A stretch of DNA of 64,000 bases from Verrucomicrobiia bacterium (GCA_035765895.1 DASTWL010000042.1:1-64000), one strand, 5' to 3'; counted from the first letter of the stretch, positions 46,030 to 55,400 are shown. The notes: generated from the letters alone by a model not told the origin. Made by a program: numbers and translations.

Positions 46030-47889
46030 CTACGGCGCCTCGTTGTCGAGACGGCTCCGGACGCCGAAAGCATAGATTGACTCGTTGGCAAAATGGATCT
46101 GGGCCATGAATTGACCGGGACGGGGCCGGCCTTTCGCGTCCCGGCTCTGGCTGACGGTCAAATACGCGTGGCTTAACCAGTGCCGCGTTGCCGGCGAGAG
46201 GGGTGCCGCAGCATCCAAATCAGCGACAGTCAAGCGCCGGGCTTTTTCGGCCTTCTCCGCCAAAGGCATTCGCGCCAAGGCCGCATACGTTTCCTCCATC
46301 AAGAAAGAACGATACTGATACGACGTCGCGAAAAGGCTGCCCCAGACAAAAAAGCCACTGAGAAAAGTCGCCAACGCCAGCGGCAGCCAGCGACGTAGAA
46401 CAAACCGAATGCCCTCGCCGGGTTCAGCACGGAACAAACCGCGACTTTGCAGGAGGGCCACCACCAAGGCTGGTGTAGCCAACCAGAAAGGCATCAGATC
46501 CCGGGCCCATTGCCATGTTAGCTCTTGTAGTGTTCGGGGGTTTAGTTCCAGCGCCGCAATCCAGTGCGTTGCCAGGGCACCTAGAGTCGCATTGCACTTG
46601 CTCGCGGCCCAACCACCCAAACCGCCGACCGCCACCAACCCCGCCATCACTGGAATCACCCACAAGGCAGCCCGCACTGTTCCCTTAACCGTGCAGGCAC
46701 ACCAGAAGGACGGTAAGCTGACCATGCAGGTCAGAAAAATGGTGGCAAAAGTAACGGGCCAGTTTATGGGCTGGATACCCCACTTGAAATCGGGTCCCAA
46801 AGGCAAACCCGTCAATGATTGGCTCGCCAACAACAGAACCGCCGGCAAAACCACAGCGCAAAGGACGCCCCCCACCAACGCCACCAAAAGCTTGGTCAGC
46901 CATTGTTGGCGAGCGGATACCGGCAGAGTCAGGTGCCACGCATGGGTGCCCGAACTACGTTCCTCTCCCAACGAAAGGCAGCCGGCCAGCACGGCCGTCA
47001 GCGGAATGTAGAAAGCCAGCATCAACATGGGGAGGAGTTGCAGCTTAAGCCTCCACTCACTGGTTTTGGGTAACAGCGCCAGCGTTCCAACCACACACAC
47101 CCAGCAGACTACGAAAATGAAAGTGATCAGCCACAGCGGCCGGAGCAGCCGGAGTTCTTTTCGCAGCAGATTCAAGCTGGCCCCGGTTGCACGACAGCGC
47201 AGGAGTTCGGCCCAGGAGCGTGGCAACAGGCGCGGACCCGCCATCAACAAGTCCTCTCCGGCCGCCGCACCCGTTGCCTGAAAATGAATCAACTGGTGCC
47301 AGCCCAGCCACAGCATCAGCCCTGAGTAACCGAGACAAATCAGGATGCCCAGCAGTTCGGCAAAGTGCAAAGCGCGGGCGGATGGTTCCGGCCCGAACAC
47401 TCTAATTCCTGTGTTAATGATTAATGCCCCCAAGATGAACTGAACGGCCTGCCCCAAAGCCAGACCGCCCATGGTGGAACGCGCCAACAAGGTCCAAAAT
47501 GTGGCCGAGGCCACGGTCACAAGGAGCCAGGCGCCCACAATGCCAAGCGCATCGGCGTTGAGATCATTCCGGTCATACCAGCCAAACCAAAAAACCGGAA
47601 CGAGGATGGCCAAACCCACCAGCAGCACGACTTGTTTTTCAATCCAGAGACGCAGCCGACCAACAGGCTGTCCCAGGAGCAACGACAAGGTGCGCTGTTG
47701 AAATTCTCCTCCCAGCGAAAGCGCCGCGAGAAAAGGAACGCCCGCAAACCAGCCCAGGGTGCCGATGATGCCCAGCAAATCGCGCGGCCAGCCAAGCAGG
47801 TCGCGAAAGAGCGGCAGCACGCCGGCCGCCGCCACGACACACCACGGCCCGGCCAGCATCCGCACTTCCTTGAGCGTGCGTTGATTCAT
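46030..47889 (-). CDS. ABC-2-type transporter permease
   Basis: 619 residues with about 12 hydrophobic helices in two halves, beginning MNQRTLKEVRMLAGPW. It is the membrane partner of the ATPase encoded 8 nt upstream. A periplasmic C-terminal domain follows the last helices (RSFLMEETYAALARM onward). The substrate is unknown; GntR-controlled ABC pairs of this shape often handle antibiotics or membrane stress. Confidence 0.85.
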   Translation of the reverse strand: MNQRTLKEVRMLAGPWCVVAAAGVLPLFRDLLGWPRDLLGIIGTLGWFAGVPFLAALSLGGEFQQRTLSLLLGQPVGRLRLWIEKQVVLLVGLAILVPVFWFGWYDRNDLNADALGIVGAWLLVTVASATFWTLLARSTMGGLALGQAVQFILGALIINTGIRVFGPEPSARALHFAELLGILICLGYSGLMLWLGWHQLIHFQATGAAAGEDLLMAGPRLLPRSWAELLRCRATGASLNLLRKELRLLRPLWLITFIFVVCWVCVVGTLALLPKTSEWRLKLQLLPMLMLAFYIPLTAVLAGCLSLGEERSSGTHAWHLTLPVSARQQWLTKLLVALVGGVLCAVVLPAVLLLASQSLTGLPLGPDFKWGIQPINWPVTFATIFLTCMVSLPSFWCACTVKGTVRAALWVIPVMAGLVAVGGLGGWAASKCNATLGALATHWIAALELNPRTLQELTWQWARDLMPFWLATPALVVALLQSRGLFRAEPGEGIRFVLRRWLPLALATFLSGFFVWGSLFATSYQYRSFLMEETYAALARMPLAEKAEKARRLTVADLDAAAPLSPATRHWLSHAYLTVSQSRDAKGRPRPGQFMAQIHFANESIYAFGVRSRLDNEAP

Positions 47890-47897
47890 GGTGCCTC

Positions 47898-48791
47898 CTA
47901 TTTTTTGAGAGTTGCCACAAACACTTCCTCAAGCGTCAGGGCTTCCGTCGTCAACATCTCGGGCTGCTCCCGGCGCAACCGCTCCAGCAGTTCCGGCCCG
48001 CCACCATTGGCGATCAACTCCAACTCCCGCCCGTGGCAGCGCACCTGCAATGCGGCTTGCAAGTCCAGCTTCGGTGGCGTCCCGGCAAAACGCGCGCGGA
48101 TTTTTTGATAACGCGACCGGGCCTGGTCCGCCTCCAACGTCAGCACCGCCCGCCCGTGGTCCATGATGGTAAATTCGTCGATCAGCCCCTCGAACTCGGC
48201 GATGAGATGGGTGGAAACCAAAATGGTGCGGGTCCCCGGATTGCCCTCCTGATAGGCGCCGATCACGGTCTCGATGAACTCGCGCCGCACAATCGGATCG
48301 AGACCCGACGTTGGCTCGTCGAGCACAAGCAAATCGGTTTCCGGGCAGATGGCCGCGATCAGCGCCACCTGCGTGCGCTGGCCCTTGGACAAACCGCCCG
48401 TGCGCTGGGCCGGATCCAGCCGGAATCGCTCCAACAATTCCTCTTCGGTCTTCCGGTTCCAGTTGTCGCGGAAGGACGCAAGGTAATCCAGCGTCTCGCG
48501 TATGGTCATCCACGGATAAAATGCCACCTGATCCGGCACGTAGGCGAGCCGTCGCTTGACTTCAACTTCCTGCCGCGCCGGATCCCGGCCAAACACCCGC
48601 ACGCTGCCCCGCTGTGGCCGCAGGAGATTGAGCAGACATTTCATCGTGGTGGTCTTGCCGGCACCATTGCGGCCAAACAGGCCATAACACCGCCCGGGCC
48701 GCACCGTCAGGTTGAAATCATGCACCGCTTCGGCCCGGCCGTAGGCGTAGCCGAGATGGTCAATCTGAATCGCTGGTTGTGAAGCATTCAT
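47898..48791 (-). CDS. ABC transporter ATP-binding protein
   Basis: 297 residues. Walker A GRNGAGKTT, signature LSKGQ, Walker B LLVLDEPTSGLDP and switch His in VSTHL. A C-terminal extension of about 80 residues may regulate activity. Located between gntR (6 nt) and the permease (8 nt) in one operon. Confidence 0.93.
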   Translation of the reverse strand: MNASQPAIQIDHLGYAYGRAEAVHDFNLTVRPGRCYGLFGRNGAGKTTTMKCLLNLLRPQRGSVRVFGRDPARQEVEVKRRLAYVPDQVAFYPWMTIRETLDYLASFRDNWNRKTEEELLERFRLDPAQRTGGLSKGQRTQVALIAAICPETDLLVLDEPTSGLDPIVRREFIETVIGAYQEGNPGTRTILVSTHLIAEFEGLIDEFTIMDHGRAVLTLEADQARSRYQKIRARFAGTPPKLDLQAALQVRCHGRELELIANGGGPELLERLRREQPEMLTTEALTLEEVFVATLKK

Positions 48792-48797
48792 GGCAAC

Positions 48798-49211
48798 TTA
48801 ATGAGTTTCGGATTCCCCGTGCGCCCGGCGCTTTTCCTCAAGCCGATCAAACCGCTCGTTCACCAGTTCAAGAAATTCGGACCGCGGCACCTGCAGGTGA
48901 TGGGCCTGCACCACGGCCTGGTCGATTTCCTGCGTGAGCAGTTTGCGCCGCACGTCCTTCCGCAACGGCGAATGGTTTTCCCGCAGAAAACAGCCCTTGC
49001 CTGGCAGCGTCTCAATCACCCCCAGGCTCTCCAGTTCCGCATACGCCCGCGCAATGGTGTTGCGGTTCACACGCAGTTCCTCGGCCAGCGGCCGGATGGA
49101 CGGCAGCGCCTCGCCGGCCTGCAACGCGCCCGAAGCCGCCGCCGCCTTCACCTGGTCCACCACCTGCAGATAGACCGGCTTGCCCGACTTGAAATTGATT
49201 TGAAACACCAT
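48798..49211 (-). CDS. GntR-family (YtrA-type) transcriptional regulator
   Basis: 137 residues. Winged helix at 12-75 (PVYLQVVDQVKAAAASGALQ, then LPSIRPLAEELRVNRNTIAR). A short helical tail follows without a ligand domain, the YtrA layout that controls ABC operons. First gene of the operon; a perfect dyad just upstream of its start (49228-49247) is the likely operator, implying autorepression. Confidence 0.92.
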   Translation of the reverse strand: MVFQINFKSGKPVYLQVVDQVKAAAASGALQAGEALPSIRPLAEELRVNRNTIARAYAELESLGVIETLPGKGCFLRENHSPLRKDVRRKLLTQEIDQAVVQAHHLQVPRSEFLELVNERFDRLEEKRRAHGESETH

Positions 49212-49227
49212 GTGCGCTTCGGTTTTC

Positions 49228-49247
49228 TGTCCTAGGACACTAGGACA
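49228..49247. promoter_or_regulatory. Perfect palindromic operator for the GntR/ABC operon
   Basis: TGTCCTAG-GACA-CTAGGACA: 8-bp perfect inverted repeat with a 4-nt centre, 16 nt upstream of the gntR start. Size and position suit a dimeric GntR/YtrA repressor. Confidence 0.75.
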
Positions 49248-49441
49248 GTTGTGCCATGCTGTCAAGCAGTCTTTATCCAGCGGAGAAAACATTCCGGAGC
49301 GCCACGGCAAACAGGACGCGGGGAAGGTTCGGCCGCAGGCGTGTCGGCCCGGCGGCCCACAGCGTTGCCCGGTTGCGGCGGGCGCGAGCGCGCGGCCACA
49401 AGTTGCTTGACGCAAGAGGCGGTTCTGGTTGGATACCGCGC

Positions 49442-49840
49442 ATGCGAATGAAGATTTTAGTCGGTCTGTTTGCCGCCACCCTGCTCGTCACCGGTTGCGT
49501 CAGCACCGTGAGCGGACGCAAGACGGCCGCCGTGCCTTTTGTGAAGGACCGCATTGAAGGTCGTTACCAACGGCCCGTCGCCGAGGTGTTCAACGCGGCC
49601 AAGGACGTGGTGCGCGTGAACGGCACGCTCATCAATGAAGTCACCCAGCACAACGAGACGAATGCGCCGGTGTTCGCCGTCGAAGGTCGCGTGCAGGGCC
49701 GCAAGGTGTTCATTTCCGTGACCGAACTGGATCCCAAGGTCACCCAGGTCATCACCCAGGTCCGGACGAGCGCCGGCGGCACGGACATTGACCTGGCGGC
49801 GGAACTGGACAAGCAGATCGCGCTGAAGCTAGTGCGGTAA
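49442..49840 (+). CDS. Small lipoprotein, DUF3568-like
   Basis: 132 residues, lipobox LVTGC, then a compact domain (YQRPVAEVFNAAKDVVRVNG; KVFISVTELDPKVTQVITQ) resembling DUF3568 lipoproteins. Unknown role. Its last 12 nt overlap the end of the convergent gene (stop codons at 49838-49840 and 49829-49831). Confidence 0.75.
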   Translation: MRMKILVGLFAATLLVTGCVSTVSGRKTAAVPFVKDRIEGRYQRPVAEVFNAAKDVVRVNGTLINEVTQHNETNAPVFAVEGRVQGRKVFISVTELDPKVTQVITQVRTSAGGTDIDLAAELDKQIALKLVR

Positions 49841-51061
49841 GCCGCCTTTCAATCCCAGATCATCTTCGTAAGAGCCAAGCGGAATCGCCTGGCTCTTTTC
49901 ATTGGCCTTGAACTCCAGCCGCAGCAGTTCGAGGCGGTTTCGCGCCATGTTGGCGGCGCCGGATTCCGGATACAGGTCGATGATGCGCTGAAGTGTGGCT
50001 TGCGTAACTGCGAAGGTGCCGCCGTATTTGACCTGCCAGTCCGCCAGCAAATTGAGCCAGCGCACCACCTGCTTTGCCGGCTGGTGCGGATACTGGATCA
50101 ACTGCTCCATTTGGTCCTGCGCCAGATCGAGTCGTTTGAATTGTTCCGCGTAAAGATGGGCGAGTTGCTCGCGAACTTCCGTGTCGAGCGGGAATTGCTC
50201 CAGGTGCCGCACGTATTTTGCCGCCAGATCGGCGGTGCTTTCCTCCGGCGCGGGCTGAACCTGCCCCCACGTGCCGCCCAGTCCGGGGTCGCCCTCGATG
50301 TGCCGCACCTTGAAGGTCTGCCGGTCCTGCGCGCCCAACAGCGTGTGGACATCCCCCAAATGCGCCACGCGCTGGGCTGCCCGCAGCGCCCACTCGGAGT
50401 CCGGCAGCAGTTCACCAATTTTTTCCAGACAAGCCCGCGCCGCCTCACGGTCCTGTGCATATTTGAGCTGCCAGTCGGCCATGGAATTCAACGCGTAGGC
50501 AATTTGCGCCGGCGCCCGCCCCTTGTGGTGAATGAAGCGCCGGATGATGACGTCCGCCGCCGGCAAATCCCGCAAATCCTGCGCCTCGATTTCCGCCAGC
50601 AGCAACATGCCTTCGGCGTCCTCCGGAAACTTGAGCAGCTGCTCGCGCACGTCGGCCTTGGCGCCCATGAAATCGCCACGCTTTCGCTTGGCCTGGGCGC
50701 TGGAGTAAAACGGCCTTTTCTCCGGCTCCTCATTGCCGCCGTCGTAGAGCGAGGCGAACGGCTTGGCGAAAAACATCGCGATGTTGTAGCGCCACACGAT
50801 GGCGAGAAACAAACCCACCACGGCCGTTGCCGGAATGCCCACGAAGGCCCCGCCGTAGCCGCCTTGGGCCACGATCGGCATGACGACGCGCAGCAGCACG
50901 CCGATGGCAATGACGGTCAGAATCCACTTGAAAATGAGCCGCGGCGGATCCTCGGTCCGCTTCAACGTGCGCCAGAGAAACCAGCCGATGCCGGCAACCA
51001 GGGCGAACATCAGCAGGATGCTGATCAGGATGTCGGTATTGCTGCGGACCACGGCTTGCAT
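49829..51061 (-). CDS. Membrane-anchored TPR-like protein
   Basis: 410 residues. Three membrane helices in the first 110 residues (ILISILLMFALVAGIGWFLW, IFKWILTVIAIGVLLRVVM, VGIPATAVVGLFLAIVW), then helical TPR-like repeats to the end. Probably a scaffold with its repeat domain in the cytoplasm. ATG 51061 used; a longer frame exists. Function unknown. Confidence 0.7.
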   Translation of the reverse strand: MQAVVRSNTDILISILLMFALVAGIGWFLWRTLKRTEDPPRLIFKWILTVIAIGVLLRVVMPIVAQGGYGGAFVGIPATAVVGLFLAIVWRYNIAMFFAKPFASLYDGGNEEPEKRPFYSSAQAKRKRGDFMGAKADVREQLLKFPEDAEGMLLLAEIEAQDLRDLPAADVIIRRFIHHKGRAPAQIAYALNSMADWQLKYAQDREAARACLEKIGELLPDSEWALRAAQRVAHLGDVHTLLGAQDRQTFKVRHIEGDPGLGGTWGQVQPAPEESTADLAAKYVRHLEQFPLDTEVREQLAHLYAEQFKRLDLAQDQMEQLIQYPHQPAKQVVRWLNLLADWQVKYGGTFAVTQATLQRIIDLYPESGAANMARNRLELLRLEFKANEKSQAIPLGSYEDDLGLKGGLPH

Positions 51062-51145
51062 GGGTTCACTCCCTGTTCGACCGCACAGTCGGCCCCAACT
51101 CACGCGAACTCAAGCGAATTGTCCGGCGCGCCGCCGGCCGGACAC

Positions 51146-51177
51146 GAAAAAGCGCCAGCCCCAAACAGGACTGGCGC
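51146..51177 (-). terminator. Rho-independent terminator of the DUF1232-like gene
   Basis: On the minus strand GCGCCAG (51171-51177), loop, CTGGCGC (51152-51158), then a T run (A run 51147-51151 on plus). It follows the stop at 51194. Confidence 0.8.
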
Positions 51178-51193
51178 CGGGAAGAAAAACCGT

Positions 51194-51598
51194 TCAAGGC
51201 TTGCTCGTCACTTTCGACCATTTGAGCCCCTGCAGGGCCGCATACATTTCAAACGCCTTTTCATTCTGAATCAGCACGGCCCGCACCACGGCAGAATCAT
51301 CGGCCTTGCCCAGGTCCAGCACGCTGTCCGGAATGATGCCGAGCTTCTTGTGGGCGTAAATCAGCGCGTAGGTGGCCTGCGCGACCGCGTAATATGGCAG
51401 GTCCTTGTAGGTGCCGTCGGAAGTGTCCTCCACCGCATTGGCCAGGAACTCCAGCTGGTCCACGAGGTGCGGGAATTTGGGCGCGTTGATCTGCGAGAAC
51501 TCCAGCTTCCAATGCGGGAGCTGGCGCACGACTTTTTCGACCACGGCGGGCGTGACCGTGGTCGCGCCGCGCCTCACGAACTCTGCAATCTCAGGCAT
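51194..51598 (-). CDS. YkvA/DUF1232-like small protein
   Basis: 134 residues. YYAVAQATYALIYAHKKLGI, then IPDSVLDLGKADDSAVVRAVL, resembles the DUF1232 motif (YxxIPxDxIPDxxxxLGxxDD), although the hydrophobic stretch is weak. Function unknown. ATG 51598 chosen; seven more residues are possible. Confidence 0.6.
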   Translation of the reverse strand: MPEIAEFVRRGATTVTPAVVEKVVRQLPHWKLEFSQINAPKFPHLVDQLEFLANAVEDTSDGTYKDLPYYAVAQATYALIYAHKKLGIIPDSVLDLGKADDSAVVRAVLIQNEKAFEMYAALQGLKWSKVTSKP

Positions 51599-51800
51599 GG
51601 CCGCAGCGTAGCGAAACACCCGGTCGGCGAAAGCGAAAACTTGGCGGGCGCCGCCGCCCAGATCCGTCGCGCCTCCGCGCGGACCGTCGCAACACTTTCG
51701 ACGCCGGGTAGTTTGCGCGGCGCGTTAAATTTGGGTGACGATTCCCGTCCCGCGCGCGTTTCTGGGTTGCCACCGACCGGCGCGCGCCCAAACTGCCCGC

Positions 51801-53294
51801 ATGAGTGAAACGCCGCCCGCCTACCGCAAACTGCTCAAGCGCGCCCGCGCCATCGCCCTGCTGACCAGCACCAACGACGTGTTGTCCTGGGACGAGGAAA
51901 CCTGTCTGCCGCCCAAGGCGCTGGCGCACCGGGCCGAGCAAATGGCCTGGCTCGGCGGCCACGCGCACCGCCTCTTCACGGCCCGCAACGTGGGCGATTG
52001 GATCACCGCCTGCGAGCAGCACGGTTTCCCGGCGGACTCGGCTGAAGCCGCCAACGTGCGCGAATGGCGGCGGGCCTACGATCGGAAGACGAAAATTCCC
52101 GCCCGGCTCGTGGAAAAATTTCAACGCGTCCGTTCGCATGCGCGGGAAGCCTGGGGCGAGGCGCGCCAGCAATCGAAGTTCAAGCTCTTCAAGCCGCATC
52201 TCCAGAAGCTCCTCGATCTGCATTTGCAGTTCGCCGATTTGTGGGGCTACACCGGCTCGCCTTACAACGCGCACCTCGACGAATACGAACCCGGTGCCCG
52301 CGCGGAGGAGCTGCGGGAACTGTTTGCCGGCCTGCGCCCCGAAATCGTCGCCCTGCTCGGTCCGGCCGTGGAACGCTCGGCCGCCACGCCCCGTTCGATG
52401 TTGCACGGGCACTATCCCATCGCCGCGCAACAGGCCTTCAACCAGGAAGTGGCCGCCGCCATGGGCTTTGACTTCGCGGCCGGCCGGATTGACACCACCA
52501 CGCATCCCTTTTGCACCGGCCTCGGTCCGAACGACTGCCGGCTCACCACCCGTTATAGCGAAACCGATTTCACCCAGTCGCTCTACGGCATCATGCACGA
52601 AGCCGGGCACGGGCTTTACGATCAAGGTCTGCCGAAGGAACACTTCGGCACGCCGCTCGGCAGCGCGGCTTCGCTTGGCATTCATGAATCGCAGTCGCGG
52701 CTCTGGGAAAACCACGTCGGCCGCAGCGCCGCGTTCTGGCAGCACTGGCATCCGGCCGCGTGCCGGCACTTCCCAAGCTTGCAGCGGCTGTCGCCGGAGC
52801 AAATCACTGCGGCGGTGAATCACGTCGAACCCTCGTTCATCCGCGTGGAAGCGGACCAGGTCACCTACGATCTGCACATCATCCTGCGCTTCGAAATCGA
52901 GTTGCAGCTCATCGAACGCCGGCTCGCCGTCGCTGACGTGCCGGCCTACTGGAACGAACAGTTTGAGAAAATGTTCGGTCTGAAAGTCACCCGCGACGCA
53001 GATGGCTGCCTGCAGGACATTCATTGGAGCATCGGCACGCTCGGGTATTTCCCCACTTACACGCTCGGCAACTTGAACGCCGCCCAGCTCATGCGCCAGG
53101 CCCGCGGAGAGCACCCCACCCTCGATGCGGACCTCGCCCGCGGCGACTATCGCCCGCTGTTGGATTGGCTGCGGAACAAGGTTCACCGCCACGGCCAGCG
53201 GCATCGCCCGCAGGAGCTGATGACCCTGGCCACCGGCGAGCCGACCCACCGCGCCGCGCACCTGGCCAGCTTGCGCGAAAAGTTCGCCGCATGA
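51801..53294 (+). CDS. M32-family metallocarboxypeptidase (Taq type)
   Basis: 497 residues, the usual M32 length. Zinc motif HEAGH (266-270) with third ligand Glu296 (IHES); the N-terminal region VLSWDEETCLP matches the family. It removes C-terminal residues from peptides in the cytoplasm. Monocistronic. Confidence 0.95.
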   Translation: MSETPPAYRKLLKRARAIALLTSTNDVLSWDEETCLPPKALAHRAEQMAWLGGHAHRLFTARNVGDWITACEQHGFPADSAEAANVREWRRAYDRKTKIPARLVEKFQRVRSHAREAWGEARQQSKFKLFKPHLQKLLDLHLQFADLWGYTGSPYNAHLDEYEPGARAEELRELFAGLRPEIVALLGPAVERSAATPRSMLHGHYPIAAQQAFNQEVAAAMGFDFAAGRIDTTTHPFCTGLGPNDCRLTTRYSETDFTQSLYGIMHEAGHGLYDQGLPKEHFGTPLGSAASLGIHESQSRLWENHVGRSAAFWQHWHPAACRHFPSLQRLSPEQITAAVNHVEPSFIRVEADQVTYDLHIILRFEIELQLIERRLAVADVPAYWNEQFEKMFGLKVTRDADGCLQDIHWSIGTLGYFPTYTLGNLNAAQLMRQARGEHPTLDADLARGDYRPLLDWLRNKVHRHGQRHRPQELMTLATGEPTHRAAHLASLREKFAA

Positions 53295-53510
53295 CCTCTG
53301 CCTCCGGCGCCGGCGGCGGAAAAATTGCCGGTGGCGCACCTGCTGGCCGGGCAGTGCCCGGCGCTTCATCCGCAACGTTTGCGGGTTCCAAGCCCGAACG
53401 TTCCCGGGAACTCTCTCCCTGACCCGGTGACTCCTTCATGCCCCCGCTCGGTCCCGGTGAACTCTTCGGCGCCCGGACTGGCCGCAAAAGTGCTAATTTA
53501 TCGACCCGTT

Positions 53511-55400
53511 ATGGCCACGAAGAACATCCTAGTGGCGATCGCGGACGCGCAGGCGGTCGTTGAAATCGATCAAGCCCTCGGCGAGGAGTGGCTGACGACG
53601 CCGGTTGCCAGTGAGGCAGATGCGCTGGCGTTGCTGGACGCCGGTTCGTTTGACGCGCTCCTGGTCGATTTCAATCTGGGCGAGCCCGACGCCAGTGAAT
53701 TGCTCAATCAATCCCTCGTGAAGTGTCCCAAAATGACACGTTTCATGCTGGCGTATGAGGCAGACCTCGCGTTGATCGCAGCCAAGGTGGAGGGTGACCA
53801 CGAGATTTTGCCCCAGCCGCTGGAGATGGCCGCGCTGAAAAGCCGGATTGAAAACAGCCTGGCCAGCCCGAAGGCCGGCGCGGTCAAACCGCAAAACCCT
53901 TCGGCCGGTTCCACGGAAGATGAAATTTCTCACGTTTACGCGGAAGTGCTCCAGGCCCTGGAATCGTCCACGGTTTCGTGCCGGCAGATCGGCGCCATCA
54001 TTGGTCACGACGCGGCCCTGACGCAGGAAGTCTTGCGACTGACCCGGTCGGCCTACCTTGGCCTGCCCGGCAACATCACCAACCCGATCGAGGCCGTGGA
54101 AGTGCTGGGGTTGGAGACAGTAAAGGCGGTCGTCATGGCCCGCCGGTTTCTCGACGAACACCGCCACCTGAACTCCTGTTACCTGTCGCCCGACAAACTC
54201 TGGCAGCACAGCCTCAACGTGGCGCAGATTGCGCGCGACCTCGTGTTGTTCGAAACCAGGAACCGCGCGCTGGCGTCACAGGCACTCGCCGCCGGTTTGC
54301 TGCACGACCTCGGCAAAATCGTGCTGGCCACCAACTTTGATGACCTTTACGGCCGCGTTCATTCGCTGGCCCGCAAACAGCCGGTCGCGCTTTGGGATGT
54401 GGAAAAGGAAATGTTCGGCGCGAATCACGGCGAAATCGGCGCCTGCCTGCTGGGCATGTGGAACATGTCCGGCGACATCGTCGATGCCGCCGCGTTCCAT
54501 CACGAACCGCCGCTGGGCGAGCACAATCAACTGACCCCGCTGGCGGCCGTTCACATTGCGAATGTGCTGGAACACCAGCTCCGACCGGACAACGAGTTCC
54601 AGGTGCTGCCCGTGGTGAGCACGCCGTTCCTCAACCAGCTCCATCTGTTGCAACGATTGCCCGTCTGGCGCGCCACTTTCGCAAATCAGCGGTCACCCGA
54701 AAAACCGGCTCAACCCGCCGACGCACCGGCCTCCCAAACCGGCAATCAGCTTCCCGGTCCGGCCACTGCAACCTGGACCAGCACGGCAGCACCGGAAAAC
54801 GAACCACAACGAACAGCATCCTCAACGTCTCGCTCCCAAACGCGCGGCCGGGTTTACGCCGGAACGATCGCGGCGGCTCTCCTGCTGGCCGCGGCACTGT
54901 TCCGCCTCAAATGGAGTTCCGACGATTCAGTGTCGGTCAACGCCCGAACCCTCGAACATGCGGAGCCCGCCGTGGCCGGCTTCCCCGCTCCATCGCTCGA
55001 ACCAGCCCTCGCGCCGGCTCCCGAAGTCGCCGCCACGACCGATCTCGCACCAGCGGCGCCCACGCCAACATCAGACCTCGCTTCCAATGCGCTGCCTGAA
55101 GTCGTCGCACTCGAACCGGCGGCCGTGGCAGCACCGCCGGTGATTGCCGAAGCGGCCGTGACCAACGCTGCGCCCGACACCACCGCGTCCGCGAGCGTGG
55201 CACCCGTGAAGGCCGAAGGACCGACGTTCAAACTCAACGGCATTTTCTACGGGGGCAGCAATCCCTCGGCGATTGTGAACGGCAAGGCCGTGGCGGTCGG
55301 TGAATCCGTGAATGGCGCCACCGTCATCCGCATCGGCCAGAGCGAAGTGACCCTGGACCTCCATGGCGAACACCAAATCGTGCGCCTGCCGGTCCGCTGA
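53511..55400 (+). CDS. Receiver-HDOD protein fused to a TM helix and GspB/GspC-like domain
   Basis: 629 residues. Residues 1-115 are receiver-like (LLVDFN with Asp53), though the acidic pair is weak. HDOD domain about 140-340 (VEVLGLETVKAVVMARRF; LAAGLLHDLGKIVLATNFDD; AAAFHHEPP). A variable linker is followed by a membrane helix at about 449-467, an Ala/Pro-rich spacer of about 100 residues and a compact C-terminal domain at 572-629 (FKLNGIFYGGSNPSAIVNGK, then VGESVNGATVIRIGQSEVTL). That last domain has the pattern of the periplasmic GspB (T2SSB) or PilP/GspC region. So a cytoplasmic signalling part is joined to a periplasmic secretion-type part. Domain order is seen; the secretion link is inference. 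Confidence 0.75.
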   Translation: MATKNILVAIADAQAVVEIDQALGEEWLTTPVASEADALALLDAGSFDALLVDFNLGEPDASELLNQSLVKCPKMTRFMLAYEADLALIAAKVEGDHEILPQPLEMAALKSRIENSLASPKAGAVKPQNPSAGSTEDEISHVYAEVLQALESSTVSCRQIGAIIGHDAALTQEVLRLTRSAYLGLPGNITNPIEAVEVLGLETVKAVVMARRFLDEHRHLNSCYLSPDKLWQHSLNVAQIARDLVLFETRNRALASQALAAGLLHDLGKIVLATNFDDLYGRVHSLARKQPVALWDVEKEMFGANHGEIGACLLGMWNMSGDIVDAAAFHHEPPLGEHNQLTPLAAVHIANVLEHQLRPDNEFQVLPVVSTPFLNQLHLLQRLPVWRATFANQRSPEKPAQPADAPASQTGNQLPGPATATWTSTAAPENEPQRTASSTSRSQTRGRVYAGTIAAALLLAAALFRLKWSSDDSVSVNARTLEHAEPAVAGFPAPSLEPALAPAPEVAATTDLAPAAPTPTSDLASNALPEVVALEPAAVAAPPVIAEAAVTNAAPDTTASASVAPVKAEGPTFKLNGIFYGGSNPSAIVNGKAVAVGESVNGATVIRIGQSEVTLDLHGEHQIVRLPVR

